Below, piece after piece: positions 37,401 to 46,175 of a DNA stretch of 64,000 nt. The stretch's first letter is position 1, and every line of letters begins with the position of its first letter. Source of the stretch: a bacterium. GTDB taxonomy: Bacteria > Ratteibacteria > UBA8468 > B48-G9 > JAFGKM01. The notes beneath the pieces were generated by a model, which worked only from the letters and a program-made list of their open reading frames with translations, was not told the origin of the DNA and made no database searches. Position numbers and translations under genes: made by a program. The stretch spans positions 25,597 to 89,596 of the forward strand of contig JALNXB010000003.1 of assembly GCA_023230585.1 (NCBI GenBank). Reading direction: 5' to 3'.

Positions 37401-37750
37401 CCCAGATAGTTTGCGTAGATTAAACTGAAACGAAAGTTGCCATTTTTATCATAAAAAATAAAAATACCTGCATCGGTCTGGGTCTCTTTAAGGATTTTCT
37501 TACCCAGTTCATACTGTACTTTTTTCCCTGCTCTTTCTGTTAGAGGTTTTTTAACAGGCAACGAACATACTATTAGGTTTCCATCTTCAAAATCAATTTC
37601 TTCCAATTTGGTGCCCTGTCCGAAGTTATCATCCTCGTGACGCAGAGACTCATTGGGATGGCGGAATTTATCATTCGCCTCACGAAAAAACCTTATGAAT
37701 TTTTCTTCATTAAAATTGTTAATAATATCCTGGAGAATTTGTCTTTTCAT
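34409..37750 (-). CDS. Eco57I-like N6-adenine DNA methyltransferase
   Basis: A 1113-residue modification enzyme. Residues 1 to about 400 are an N-terminal helical and specificity-related region. TGSYYTPREIV (420-430) and VDPAVGSGAFPMG (488-500) form the AdoMet-binding motifs X and I, and IGNPPYGAKY (771-780) is catalytic motif IV. Between them, around 640-740, is a long charged coiled-coil insert. The C-terminus from about 860 is a target-recognition-like region ending with IDDYIAPLYGLSQEEL. It overlaps the upstream helicase stop by four bases (ATGA). It should methylate adenine in a specific sequence and protect self DNA. No separate nuclease motif is evident, so cleavage probably comes from the partner proteins. 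Confidence 0.9.
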   Translation of the reverse strand: MKRQILQDIINNFNEEKFIRFFREANDKFRHPNESLRHEDDNFGQGTKLEEIDFEDGNLIVCSLPVKKPLTERAGKKVQYELGKKILKETQTDAGIFIFYDKNGNFRFSLIYANYLGKRRDWSAFRRFTYFVSKDLTNKTFLQRISEGNFSSLEKIKEIFSVEKVTKEFYQDIAYWYFWAVKNSRFPKDAEVEDNGRNVAIIRLITRMIFIWFMREKGLMPKELFEKENINGILKNIDSDDSTYYRAILQNLFFATLNTKKGERQFRSEIRGYKGYNPDFSNQYVYRYHDLFTNSEKMEEYFGNIPFLNGGLFDCLDDGTNDIYIDGFTERKQEYQPSVPNFLFFSDEQNIDLNSDYGTKNKNYKVQGLLNILSSFNFTIDENSPDDADIALDPELLGRVFENLLASFNPETSTTARKATGSYYTPREIVDYMVVESLKAYFKTHLSEIDNIDGKLDTLFSKEKEENPFNKSESKELAELIESVRIVDPAVGSGAFPMGALNKMVFILGKIDPDNELWKQAQLAAANKIPDLQVSKIAKQQIEEFFKDKNADYGRKLYLIQKCIYGVDIQQIAVEITKLRFFISLLVDEKIDETKENYGIEALPNLDFKIMQGNSLISEFLGIDFDKENGEEKEQTGLGFEEKADSIIKEFEQKKFDFQNESDRHKKNKLKQEVEDLMIKIFESKIKKQKAGYFRQIEDIERKYEILPNKKTREEQISKEKQKLSKKTGFDLENIEKQLREFTSKNKTRPFFLWKLYFAEVFEKGGFDIVIGNPPYGAKYSNQEKEFFKMRYKSTKTYEGQRGSTDTFVIFTEMGFNILIKNGSLNFILPISITSSDSMANIHELLEENCRIIKISSYAVRPQPIFENSVVNTAILFFIKTLARNEQIMTTKMYRKGKRFDLANLLKNLQFIDVKDYKLRGRYPKIGLPIEIDMLKKLLKLKIKIKDLLNDSGKPIYYRFAGGRYFKVVTNYSTGSSAERKICFDSEIADIVGAILSSNLFFWFYQIYSDNLNLKSYEVESFPIPLNKISKENIKKIKELYVTYLKSVEENARIRTTRNYANIDSFKEYKISKSKKYIDGIDDYIAPLYGLSQEELRFVKNYELEFRLLGNED

Positions 37751-40700
37751 AATTTTTGATTTTCAATAGCAACAATAATTTCTTTAGTTAAATTCTTTTG
37801 TTGGAATTTCTCTCTTTCAAGATAATCAGCACCAAGTTTATCTTTCAAAGCATAGATTTCTTTGAGAGATTGGTTAAGTTGTTTTTCTGTGCTGCTTTCA
37901 AAGTTGGCTATCCTTCGCAATGTATAATCCGGCAATGTGCCATAATCGGTAATATCTTCAAGCAGTACTTTTAAGAAATTTTTTACCAGTTGTATTTCTT
38001 CTGTATGGTTTCTATATATAAGTGTCTTAAGGTTGTTCTTGGCTTGTTCTTCCAAACTTCGTTCAGTTGGCGGTCCTACTCTGTGATCCCTGAAGTTTTT
38101 TATACTTTCATAAGCACTCCAAAACTTTGCTCCGAGTTCTAACGGTTCTTCGTCAGGTTTACACAGAATTTTATTGTAGGATTCTTCAAAAGTTGCCTGA
38201 AAAAAGGTATCTTTCTCTTCCTGCTTGTATATGGTTCCATGAATATACAGTCTGCCTTTTTTAAGAAAGACCAATAGTTCATCTGTATCAGCTTTTTTTG
38301 CCACTTTTATACGTGGAGGGAAAGTTTCCAAAGCAGCAATTAGACCTGGATTTTCTTTTTTTATTCTTATAAACTCTTTTAAAGCCTTTGTATAAAAACT
38401 TTCTTCTTCCAGTTTGTCGGGATTTTGTTGCATTTTGTTATATAATTTGGCAGGAGACGGTTCTTCGTCAATAGCAAATATTTTAGAATCTTCACCGAGA
38501 GTATTATGAATCAAAAACATTTTATTGCTGGCAATCTCCCTTGCTTGTACCAATTCTGCCCCCTGTTCAGTAGGAAAGAAGTTGACGATAAAAAGTTTGT
38601 CAAACACTTTTTTACTTATTCGGTTGATACGTCCCAACCGTTGAATAATGCGAACAGGATTCCATGGAATATCATAATTGATGACAATACCAGAACGGTT
38701 TAGGTTAAAACCTTCTGAAATTTTATCTGAAGATAACAAGATATCAAAATCATCTTTCTGTTCAGAGAAGGAAGCGTCAAAATTTGTGTTTATTGCAGAT
38801 AGGTTTTTTGCTGTCAGGTCACCAGCAATAACCAGCAACCTATCGCCAAAGACTTTTTTAATATGTGGTTCAAGATATTTCACTGTATCAAGATATTCGG
38901 AAAAGATAACAATTTTTCTGTTGGGCTCTTTTTTTAGTTGAGATTCAAGGTTTTTAATCAAACAAGATGTCTTGGGATCATTTCTGACCAGATTAAATTT
39001 ATTCAGAGAATCAAGAATTTCATTGAAAAGCTTCAGGTCAGATTTTATGTCTTCTATAAATTCATCTCTATACTTAAAGTCAGCCAGTTTATAAACTTTA
39101 TGGTTTTTAGGATACTCGCCTGCGTTGATTTTTTTCGTATATTCGTCCAGATGTTCTTCAATCTCTTCTGGTTCTTTGTCGTATATTCGTTCAAGCAAAC
39201 TTCTATCCAGTATATATTTGCCTGTTCGCTCAATGAATGTTAAGACTGATTCAGCAATACGTTTGAAGTTTTTAAGACTTTGTTCAAAGGAGCCGAACGA
39301 ACTTTCAAATCTTTTTACCAGCAACCGGCGCATAAAATCGTATAGATTACGTTGGGAATAAAATTCAAAATTTTCTTTATCAGACAGTTTTTCTCCCACA
39401 ATTTTTTCTTTTGCCGTTTCGTATTCAAAAGGCCTGTAAATCGCTCCCTTAAACATTCCGCCGTTATCAGGGTCGCCAAAGTATAATTTGATTACATTGT
39501 CATAAAGAACAGATTGTTCCTTTGTCAGTTCAAAGAACCATTCTTTAGGGTCGGCAACCTTAGACAGATTTTTTACTTCTTTGTTATAATCTGGGTTTTC
39601 TTCCAAATCTAAACGATTGCGTCGAATAGTTACGGGTTCTATAACATCTCGTATCTGTTTTGCCAGATATTTTGAACGTCTTGCTACTTTTTCCAAACCA
39701 GAGACAACATCAAATTTTTCTCCAAAAAATGTTTTGTAATCACTATGTGCTTTACTACGTTTTTGCTGGTTTGTTGCATTCCAGTGTTTCTTGATATAAC
39801 CGAGTCGGTCAAAAGAACCTTTGAAAGACTTGAAGCGATCAACAAGACTGTTTTCCATGGTTATTGATGATTTCTTTGGAGTGATAAATAGTTTGAGAAG
39901 TGATAAAATGTCACCTGGGCGGTTGTTGAACGGAGTAGCAGTAAGAAGCATTACTAATTTGTTACGACAGATATTTTTTAAATATTCATAACTCTCCGTA
40001 TCTTGGTTTCTGAACCGATGTGCTTCGTCAACTATAACAACCTCTACATCTTTGGTTTTCTTTACAAATTCCTGAAGTTTTTCCAAATCACCGAGAGACC
40101 ATACCTCCCAGTCATATAAACCAAATTGCTCTTTATACATATTCCAGCCGGAATCTTTTTTTCTGGGGTCTCCCATAATACCGGGCGGGCAGATTATTAC
40201 TCCTCTTTTCCGCAATTCTTTGGCAACGGAACAAGCAATAATAGTTTTACCCAGCCCTACAACGTCAGCAAGAATAACACCATTGTTGTTTTCTATTATT
40301 GCTAATGCTTGGCGAATAGCATCCAATTGATATTGATAAGGTATATAGCCGTTGTCTTCGAGAGTTTTGATAAGAGATTGCCCAATTTCTCTTTTTTCAA
40401 AAGAATCAAGGTATATTTTCAGAATAAGAACAAACGCTTCAAATGGAGTGATTTTTTTGACTAGGGTTTCTTTTTCAACAAGTTCTATCAATCTTTTCTT
40501 AAGATCTGTATTTTCGGTAATTTTGACCGCTTCGTTCCATAAGGTATCATAGTATTCTTCAGCACTTTCAAAACCGTAATCGCTGATTTCAACGTTAAAC
40601 TCTTCTTGAGTAGTAAGCCCTAAACCTGTAAGGTTACTGCTACCGGTGATGAAGAGATTTTGGCGTCCTACCTGCTCATCCTGCAATTTGAATATGTATA

Positions 40701-41112
40701 GTTTCGCATGGTTAGGATGGAAGGTCTTTCTTATAATGAGCCGATTACTTTTTATAAGGTCCATAAAAAACTTGACTTGTATGTAAAATTCTTTGGTGTC
40801 AAACTTTTCAGTGTTAATGGATTTTTTTATGGATTCAAAAAACCTTTGGCTTATTTCTTCATTAGATAAACGACCGCTGTGATCATCTAAATCAGCATAC
40901 TCAACCAATTGAAAATTTAATTTATCAACATTGAGACCAACCAGGACTTTAAGTATTACTTTGGGGTTTTGCTTGAGTTCAGAGCAAAGTTCCCTTATAC
41001 CAGAGAAATAAAAAAAACCGACCAAAAATTTTAATTCATCACTTTTGCTTATCAGTTTAACCAGTCGTTTTTTTAGGTTTTCTGCACCACTATTGGTTAT
41101 GAAATTTTTCAT
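37747..41112 (-). CDS. PLD-domain SNF2-family helicase
   Basis: A 1121-residue protein. The first 210 residues form a phospholipase-D-like nuclease domain with FHPNHAKLYIF (H135, K137) and FITGSSNLTGLG (157-160 GSSN). A SNF2-type motor follows: ADVVGLGKT (Walker A, about 282-290), VVIVDEAHRF (DEAH, 362-365), LLTATPFNNRPGD (motif III), and the second RecA domain with VIFSEYLDTV, NYDIPWNPVR and QRLGRINRI. It begins the operon with the methyltransferase. By analogy with related two-gene restriction systems it would translocate on and cut unmodified DNA, the HKD site being the likely nuclease. A single HKD motif implies dimerisation. Confidence 0.9.
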   Translation of the reverse strand: MKNFITNSGAENLKKRLVKLISKSDELKFLVGFFYFSGIRELCSELKQNPKVILKVLVGLNVDKLNFQLVEYADLDDHSGRLSNEEISQRFFESIKKSINTEKFDTKEFYIQVKFFMDLIKSNRLIIRKTFHPNHAKLYIFKLQDEQVGRQNLFITGSSNLTGLGLTTQEEFNVEISDYGFESAEEYYDTLWNEAVKITENTDLKKRLIELVEKETLVKKITPFEAFVLILKIYLDSFEKREIGQSLIKTLEDNGYIPYQYQLDAIRQALAIIENNNGVILADVVGLGKTIIACSVAKELRKRGVIICPPGIMGDPRKKDSGWNMYKEQFGLYDWEVWSLGDLEKLQEFVKKTKDVEVVIVDEAHRFRNQDTESYEYLKNICRNKLVMLLTATPFNNRPGDILSLLKLFITPKKSSITMENSLVDRFKSFKGSFDRLGYIKKHWNATNQQKRSKAHSDYKTFFGEKFDVVSGLEKVARRSKYLAKQIRDVIEPVTIRRNRLDLEENPDYNKEVKNLSKVADPKEWFFELTKEQSVLYDNVIKLYFGDPDNGGMFKGAIYRPFEYETAKEKIVGEKLSDKENFEFYSQRNLYDFMRRLLVKRFESSFGSFEQSLKNFKRIAESVLTFIERTGKYILDRSLLERIYDKEPEEIEEHLDEYTKKINAGEYPKNHKVYKLADFKYRDEFIEDIKSDLKLFNEILDSLNKFNLVRNDPKTSCLIKNLESQLKKEPNRKIVIFSEYLDTVKYLEPHIKKVFGDRLLVIAGDLTAKNLSAINTNFDASFSEQKDDFDILLSSDKISEGFNLNRSGIVINYDIPWNPVRIIQRLGRINRISKKVFDKLFIVNFFPTEQGAELVQAREIASNKMFLIHNTLGEDSKIFAIDEEPSPAKLYNKMQQNPDKLEEESFYTKALKEFIRIKKENPGLIAALETFPPRIKVAKKADTDELLVFLKKGRLYIHGTIYKQEEKDTFFQATFEESYNKILCKPDEEPLELGAKFWSAYESIKNFRDHRVGPPTERSLEEQAKNNLKTLIYRNHTEEIQLVKNFLKVLLEDITDYGTLPDYTLRRIANFESSTEKQLNQSLKEIYALKDKLGADYLEREKFQQKNLTKEIIVAIENQKL

Positions 41113-41318
41113 ATAGATTTATTGTGCAATTCTTGCGTTAAAAATAAAAGCAGAGTTGCAAGCATCTCATAGTTGGGTGTCCATACCTGCTTGAATGTGT
41201 ACAGCATTGTATCTATTTTACACAATATTTAGAAATGTGTCTATTAAAAGCATATTCATTATACTTTTAGAGAAAGAGAGTCAATACAAATATATCGCAA
41301 GTATTGTCTGTTAAGTGT

Positions 41319-41567
41319 TTATGTGCTAAGGGAAGAAATGTTTGAAATGATTTTATCGGCGAATTTAAGTGCAGTAGTTCCTTGTGCTTCTATAGCTACA
41401 GACCAACTTTTATAATAATCTGCTTTTACTCGCAAATCTTTGAGACGATCTAAATTTATTCCGACCTCTCTTTTCTTTATATCACTACTTAAACAAAATT
41501 CATTACTAACAAATAAATGGCTATTTATTGAGGGAATAATTTCGCCTTCTTTATCTTTTCCTCTCAA
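41319..41567 (-). pseudogene. HEPN-like remnant
   Basis: An 82-residue frame whose C-terminal half (LDRLKDLRVKADY, then AIEAQGTTALKFADKIISNI) resembles the last helices of HEPN/UPF0332 proteins, where an LR-x2-ADY element precedes a final helix. The N-terminal half lacks the first HEPN helices and the full Rx4-6H catalytic motif, and no nucleotidyltransferase partner is nearby. It starts at a non-ATG codon beside repeat-like sequence. It is most likely a fragment of a toxin-type gene at the edge of the island. Confidence 0.4.
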
Positions 41568-41730
41568 GGGTAGAAAGCAAAAGTGTAAAGGAGAAGGATT
41601 TTTTAGTACTTGAATAGGGAATACGGAAGCGTTTTATTTTTCTTAGTTTCTTTATAAACTATTAGTATCTTTTAGTAATAAATAGTAATATAATAGATAT
41701 CATTCCAGCCCGTTAAACAATGGAGGGAAA

Positions 41731-44610
41731 ATGAAATATATACAGCAACTTGAACCTGAACCACCTCAACCTGAAGAAAAAGATTGGGGATTTATTAAAA
41801 TTCTAAGTGAACCTCTACATCAACCTTTCAAATGGAAAAGACTCAAAGCAAAGGAGAGAGAAGCCTCTCTTAAATACGGAGTCAAAATCATCAACAAGTT
41901 CCCTGATAAAGAAGGATTGCTAGAAACTGCATTTGAAGATTTTAAGAGGTTTTTTGAATGCGGAGAAATATCTGTAGAAGGTACCTTTCCCATTGTTATA
42001 AAAAAAGTTAAAACATCTACATTTGAAGAGTATATTATCCTTATTAAAAAAGATAAAATAGAAGTGCAGGCAGGGGATACTGAGGGGATAAGGAGAGGAT
42101 TGGTATATCTTGAGGACGAACTTTTGCGTTCGGGAGGACCTTTTCTCAAGTATGGTAAAATAAAGCGCACCCCTGTTATAAAAACTCGTATATCAAGATG
42201 TTGTTACGGACCTATAAACCGCCCTCCTAAAAATAGGGATGAACTTAATGATGATATAGACTACTACCCAGATGAGTATCTCAACAGACTCGCTCATAAT
42301 GGAGTAAACGGGTTATGGTTAACGATTACTTTCGCAGATACTGTTCCCTCTAAAATCATACCTGAATATGGCAAAAACTCAGAAAAACGGCTCAAAAAAT
42401 TAAGGGCTACTGTTGACAAATGTAGGCGTTACGGAATAAAAATTTACCCTTTCTGTATTGAACCAATAGCTTTTGCTATAGGTGACCCTATGATAAAAAA
42501 ATATCCTGAACTTCAAGGGCACAACAATAATGCTTTTTCTTATTTCTGCACTTCTACTGATAAAGGGAAAGCATATATAAAAGAATCAATATACAACTTA
42601 TTTAGTAGCGTTCCTAACCTTGGAGGTCTCATAAATATTTCAGTAGGAGAACGACCTACAAACTGTTATGCAGGTACCTCGTTAAATAATAACTGTCCTT
42701 TATGTAGTAAAAGGGAGCCGGCAGAGGTTGTTTCCGAAATGCTTTCTATTATGGCAAAAAGTATGCATAAAGCCAACCCTTCAGCCCAACTGATTTCTTG
42801 GCATTACAGTCAGTACGTAGGTTGGGGCGAAAAAGCAACAGAAGAAGCTGCTGGTAAAATGCCAAAAAACATTGTTCTTCAATTTAACTTTGAGTCTGCA
42901 GGGAGAACAGAACAACTCGGTAAGGTAAGATATGCAGGGGATTACTGGCTTTCTTATGTAGGACCAAGCAATCTATTCAAAAAATGTGCTATAAATGCAG
43001 TCAAAGCAGGGACACCTATTTTTGCTAAAATACAGGTAAGTTGTTCGCATGAAGTGGCTACTGTACCTTGGATTTCAGTCCCGAGTTACCTCTACCGTAA
43101 ATTTAAATCTATGCATAAATTAGGCGTTACCGGGGTAATGGAATGCTGGTTTTTTGGAGCATACCCAGGGCTTATGACAAAAGCAGCAGGAGAACTTTCG
43201 TTTGCGCCGTTCCCAAAAAATGAAGATGTTTTTTTAAAAAAACTGGCAGGTTGCTGGTGGCAAGCAGATACTGCAAAAACTGTTGAAGCGTGGGAATTGT
43301 TTAGAGACGCTTATTCCAATTACCCAGTAAACGCTATGTTCGGGTATTATGGACCAATGCACGACGGACCTGTATGGCCACTACATCTGAAACCACAAAA
43401 CAAGCCTCTTGCTCCCACCTATCTAATAAATTACCCGCCAAGCGGAGACAGAATAGGGCAGTCTTTCACTTTTACTCACACCATCCCTGAAATATTGAGT
43501 TTATGCAAAAATATGTCTGAAGAGTGGAATAAAGGTGTAAAAATATTAAAAAAAGAGTTGGTTAAAAATCAAGGCAACATTGATATTGAAGAAAAGTTGA
43601 GGGTAGATGAAGCTCTCGGAATACAGTTTGAGAGCGGGTACCATATTCTTAGGTTTTATGACCTACGTGAAAAACTTTTTGAGATGGAAGGTCTAAAGCG
43701 GTTAAATATTCTCAAACAGATGAAACAGATTGTAGTTGATGAACTTGATAGAAGCAAACAACTTTTAGAACTTACAAAAAAAGACCCTCGTTTGGGTTTT
43801 CACGCAGAAGCTGAAGGTTATAAATATTTTCCTGAAAAAATTTTATGGAGGATGAAGTGGCTTGAACAAGTTCTTAAAGAAGATTTTCCTTATGTAGAAA
43901 AAGAAATTAAAAAAGGTAACTTGTTGTTCCCTGAATATACGGGTAAAAAACCTCCACCTCCTGTTTATAGATGCAAGGAAATCTCTAAAACAATCAGAGA
44001 TAAAACTGAATCTATAATTGACAACCTCCTTGAAGAAAACCTGCCTTTCTGGTTCTATTTTGATAAGACAAAAAAAGAGTTTAAACCTGAAACTGGTAAA
44101 TTTGTGCAGAAATATAAGACTTTCTGGAAGGCTTTTTGCATTGAAGATGCTCTAAATTTTATTGTCAAATGCCAGACACCAAATATAGCAACTCTACAAG
44201 TAAAAGGGAAGCAAGAGTTTGAGTATATTGAAACTGTTCAAATACAGATAGAGACCAGACGGCTCTTCCCTCCTTCTAATTTCGTTGTTGATTCTAAAGG
44301 AGAGAAAAATTTAAGAAATATTGCTCACGGAAATTACACCCAAAAAGATTCTTTATGGAATGTTACAGTTAAGGTAGAAAACGACTCTTGGACTGCTTTT
44401 TTTCGAATACCTTACAAGTGTTTACCTCATACAAGCGATAGGTACAGGTTAAATATCGTTAGAGGTGTATCAAAAAAAGAAGGAGAAAGAGGACTTTTTA
44501 AAAGTTATATAAACAAGTGGATAGATTACAAAACACTTCCAAAAAATTTACTTGCTTTTGGCAGAGAAGACCCTGCTTACAATTTCGGTTGGTTGATAAA
44601 AGATGAATAG
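41731..44610 (+). CDS. GH20-like glycoside hydrolase with CBM9-like C-terminus
   Basis: A 959-residue protein without a signal peptide. The N-terminal region to about residue 140 (IEVQAGDTEGIRRGLVYLED) looks like the small alpha/beta domain that precedes catalytic barrels in GH20-type hexosaminidases and related enzymes. A TIM-barrel-like part follows, with NRLAHNGVNGLWLTITF, YGIKIYPFCIEP and GLINISVGERP. Helical linkers and then a C-terminal CBM9-like beta domain starting near 800 complete it. The catalytic Asp-Glu pair cannot be assigned. The next gene encodes NamZ, so action on amino-sugar glycans such as peptidoglycan fragments is plausible. GGAGGGAAA precedes the ATG. Confidence 0.65.
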   Translation: MKYIQQLEPEPPQPEEKDWGFIKILSEPLHQPFKWKRLKAKEREASLKYGVKIINKFPDKEGLLETAFEDFKRFFECGEISVEGTFPIVIKKVKTSTFEEYIILIKKDKIEVQAGDTEGIRRGLVYLEDELLRSGGPFLKYGKIKRTPVIKTRISRCCYGPINRPPKNRDELNDDIDYYPDEYLNRLAHNGVNGLWLTITFADTVPSKIIPEYGKNSEKRLKKLRATVDKCRRYGIKIYPFCIEPIAFAIGDPMIKKYPELQGHNNNAFSYFCTSTDKGKAYIKESIYNLFSSVPNLGGLINISVGERPTNCYAGTSLNNNCPLCSKREPAEVVSEMLSIMAKSMHKANPSAQLISWHYSQYVGWGEKATEEAAGKMPKNIVLQFNFESAGRTEQLGKVRYAGDYWLSYVGPSNLFKKCAINAVKAGTPIFAKIQVSCSHEVATVPWISVPSYLYRKFKSMHKLGVTGVMECWFFGAYPGLMTKAAGELSFAPFPKNEDVFLKKLAGCWWQADTAKTVEAWELFRDAYSNYPVNAMFGYYGPMHDGPVWPLHLKPQNKPLAPTYLINYPPSGDRIGQSFTFTHTIPEILSLCKNMSEEWNKGVKILKKELVKNQGNIDIEEKLRVDEALGIQFESGYHILRFYDLREKLFEMEGLKRLNILKQMKQIVVDELDRSKQLLELTKKDPRLGFHAEAEGYKYFPEKILWRMKWLEQVLKEDFPYVEKEIKKGNLLFPEYTGKKPPPPVYRCKEISKTIRDKTESIIDNLLEENLPFWFYFDKTKKEFKPETGKFVQKYKTFWKAFCIEDALNFIVKCQTPNIATLQVKGKQEFEYIETVQIQIETRRLFPPSNFVVDSKGEKNLRNIAHGNYTQKDSLWNVTVKVENDSWTAFFRIPYKCLPHTSDRYRLNIVRGVSKKEGERGLFKSYINKWIDYKTLPKNLLAFGREDPAYNFGWLIKDE

Positions 44611-44629
44611 AAGTAAAAAAGGAGTTTTT

Positions 44630-45865
44630 ATGAACAATGTTTATAGAACAAGTATATTGTTGGTTTTTTTATTTATTATTTCTTCTTTTTCTTTTATATA
44701 CTCAGAAAATATTGTTAAAACAGGGTTAGATGTAATAAAAGAGAACCCTCCAGATATAATTAAGGGCAAAAATATTGGTCTTATAACAAACTATACTGCA
44801 GTTGATAATGAGATGAGGAGTGCTTTAGATGTAATATCTAACTTAAAGGATGTAAATATAGTGGCTGCCTATTCTCCAGAACACGGGTTTACTGGGGGCA
44901 AAATGGGGCATATAGATAACTCAGAAGACAAAAAAAGAGGTGTTCGAATTTTCAGTCTACACGGTAATACAAAAATCCCAACAAAAGAGATGTTAAAAGG
45001 TGTTGACCTTCTGATATTTGATATTCAAGATATAGGGGTACGTTCATACACATATATTTCAACTATGAAAAACTGTATGGTGGCAGCAACCAAAAATAGA
45101 ATACCCTTTGTTGTTCTTGACAGACCTAATCCGCTCGGAGGAATTGTGGTTGACGGTCCTGTTTTAGATATGTCGTTTGCTTCTTTTATAGGAGCCGGTC
45201 CCATAGCTTATGTTCATGGGATGACAATTGGAGAGATCGCTCTTTTTTTTAATACAGAACTTAAGATAAAATGTAACCTAACAGTTGTTCCTATGGTAGG
45301 GTGGGAAAGAAGAATGGATTGGCAAGATACAAAACTCAACTGGATACCTACCTCACCTCATATACCAGAAAACGATACCCCTTTATTTTACGCTACAACA
45401 GGAATTTTGGGAGAAACTCCTCTTGTAAATATAGGTGTGGGGTATACCCTGCCATTTAAAATAGTAGGTGCGCCTTGGATAGACGCTGAATTAATTACTC
45501 AAAAACTTAATGAGAAAAACCTACCGGGAGTATCTTTTCATCCTTTCTACTTTACTCCTTTTTATCATCATTATAATAAAAGTTTTTGTCAAGGGTTCAA
45601 GATAATTGTCACCAATAAAGAGGTTTTTATGCCTGTATCTACCGGTTATCATATAATCGAAACTCTTATAAAACTATATCCTGAGGATTTTAAGATAGGA
45701 CAACTTTCAAACAATATTGTTAAGATGTTTAACCAAGCAAATGGAACAGACAGGGTGTTAAAAATGTTGCTGAATAAAGATTCAGCTGAGATGATAATAA
45801 AAAGTTATGAACCGAAACTTACCAGTTTTAAAGAAAAACGGAAAAAGTATCTTTTATATCAATGA
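44630..45865 (+). CDS. namZ: Exo-beta-N-acetylmuramidase NamZ-like (DUF1343)
   Basis: A 411-residue secreted protein. The signal peptide is MNNVYRTSILLVFLFIISSF followed by a small-residue stretch near residue 27. The DUF1343 body has IGLITNYTAVD, YSPEHGFTGGK (conserved PEHGF), LIFDIQDIGVRSYTYISTM, VLDRPNPLGG and a C-terminal GFKIIVTNKEVFMPV. DUF1343 proteins include NamZ (GH171), which releases MurNAc from the ends of peptidoglycan chains. The start at 44630 has AAAAAAGGAG upstream. It is 20 bases after the GH20-like gene. Confidence 0.88.
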   Translation: MNNVYRTSILLVFLFIISSFSFIYSENIVKTGLDVIKENPPDIIKGKNIGLITNYTAVDNEMRSALDVISNLKDVNIVAAYSPEHGFTGGKMGHIDNSEDKKRGVRIFSLHGNTKIPTKEMLKGVDLLIFDIQDIGVRSYTYISTMKNCMVAATKNRIPFVVLDRPNPLGGIVVDGPVLDMSFASFIGAGPIAYVHGMTIGEIALFFNTELKIKCNLTVVPMVGWERRMDWQDTKLNWIPTSPHIPENDTPLFYATTGILGETPLVNIGVGYTLPFKIVGAPWIDAELITQKLNEKNLPGVSFHPFYFTPFYHHYNKSFCQGFKIIVTNKEVFMPVSTGYHIIETLIKLYPEDFKIGQLSNNIVKMFNQANGTDRVLKMLLNKDSAEMIIKSYEPKLTSFKEKRKKYLLYQ

Positions 45866-45872
45866 GATTACC

Positions 45873-46145
45873 CTTGCTTCCCATTCCTTTTCCGCCTTCG
45901 GCGAGATTGCCACGCCAAAAGCCCTACTGCGCCAAGGTATACCTGCCGAAGCTTGTGTTTTAGCGTAGGTTGGCTTCGGCGGATAAAACTCGCAAGACAA
46001 ACTACAAAAGCAAAATACCCCCTCATCCTTGATCCTTCTCCCCCAAGAGGAGAAGGCAAAAACTCCTTATTTCTGCAAACCTCGAAGGTTTCCTCAGCTT
46101 AAAAACGAGATTCCGGATCAAGTCCGGAATGACAAGCAGGGGGGA
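45873..46145. repeat. Intergenic repeat mosaic D
   Basis: This 310-base gap between namZ and the flavoprotein gene consists mostly of repeat modules: TTTTCCGCCTTCGGCGAGAT near 45888-45907 with TTGCCACGCC, CTTCGGCGGATAAAACTCGC near 45974, CCCCCTCATCC with CTTCTCCCCCAAGAGGAGAA near 46018-46058, and AAAACGAGATTCCGGATCAA to TGACA at 46101-46134. ORF-like frames through it are translations of repeats. No promoter stands out. Confidence 0.7.
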
Positions 46146-46175
46146 TCTTTGTCTTTATTTTATTTTCAATCTATT

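Noticed and set aside
34409..41112. A full DISARM, BREX or Type I system
   Set aside because: Only the methyltransferase and PLD-helicase are present; DrmA/DrmB, BrxC/PglZ or HsdR/HsdS hallmarks are absent.
45868..46059. 63-residue minus-strand frame downstream of namZ
   Set aside because: Its sequence is a translation of the dispersed repeat modules (for example PSPLGGEGSRMRGYF), so it is not a gene.
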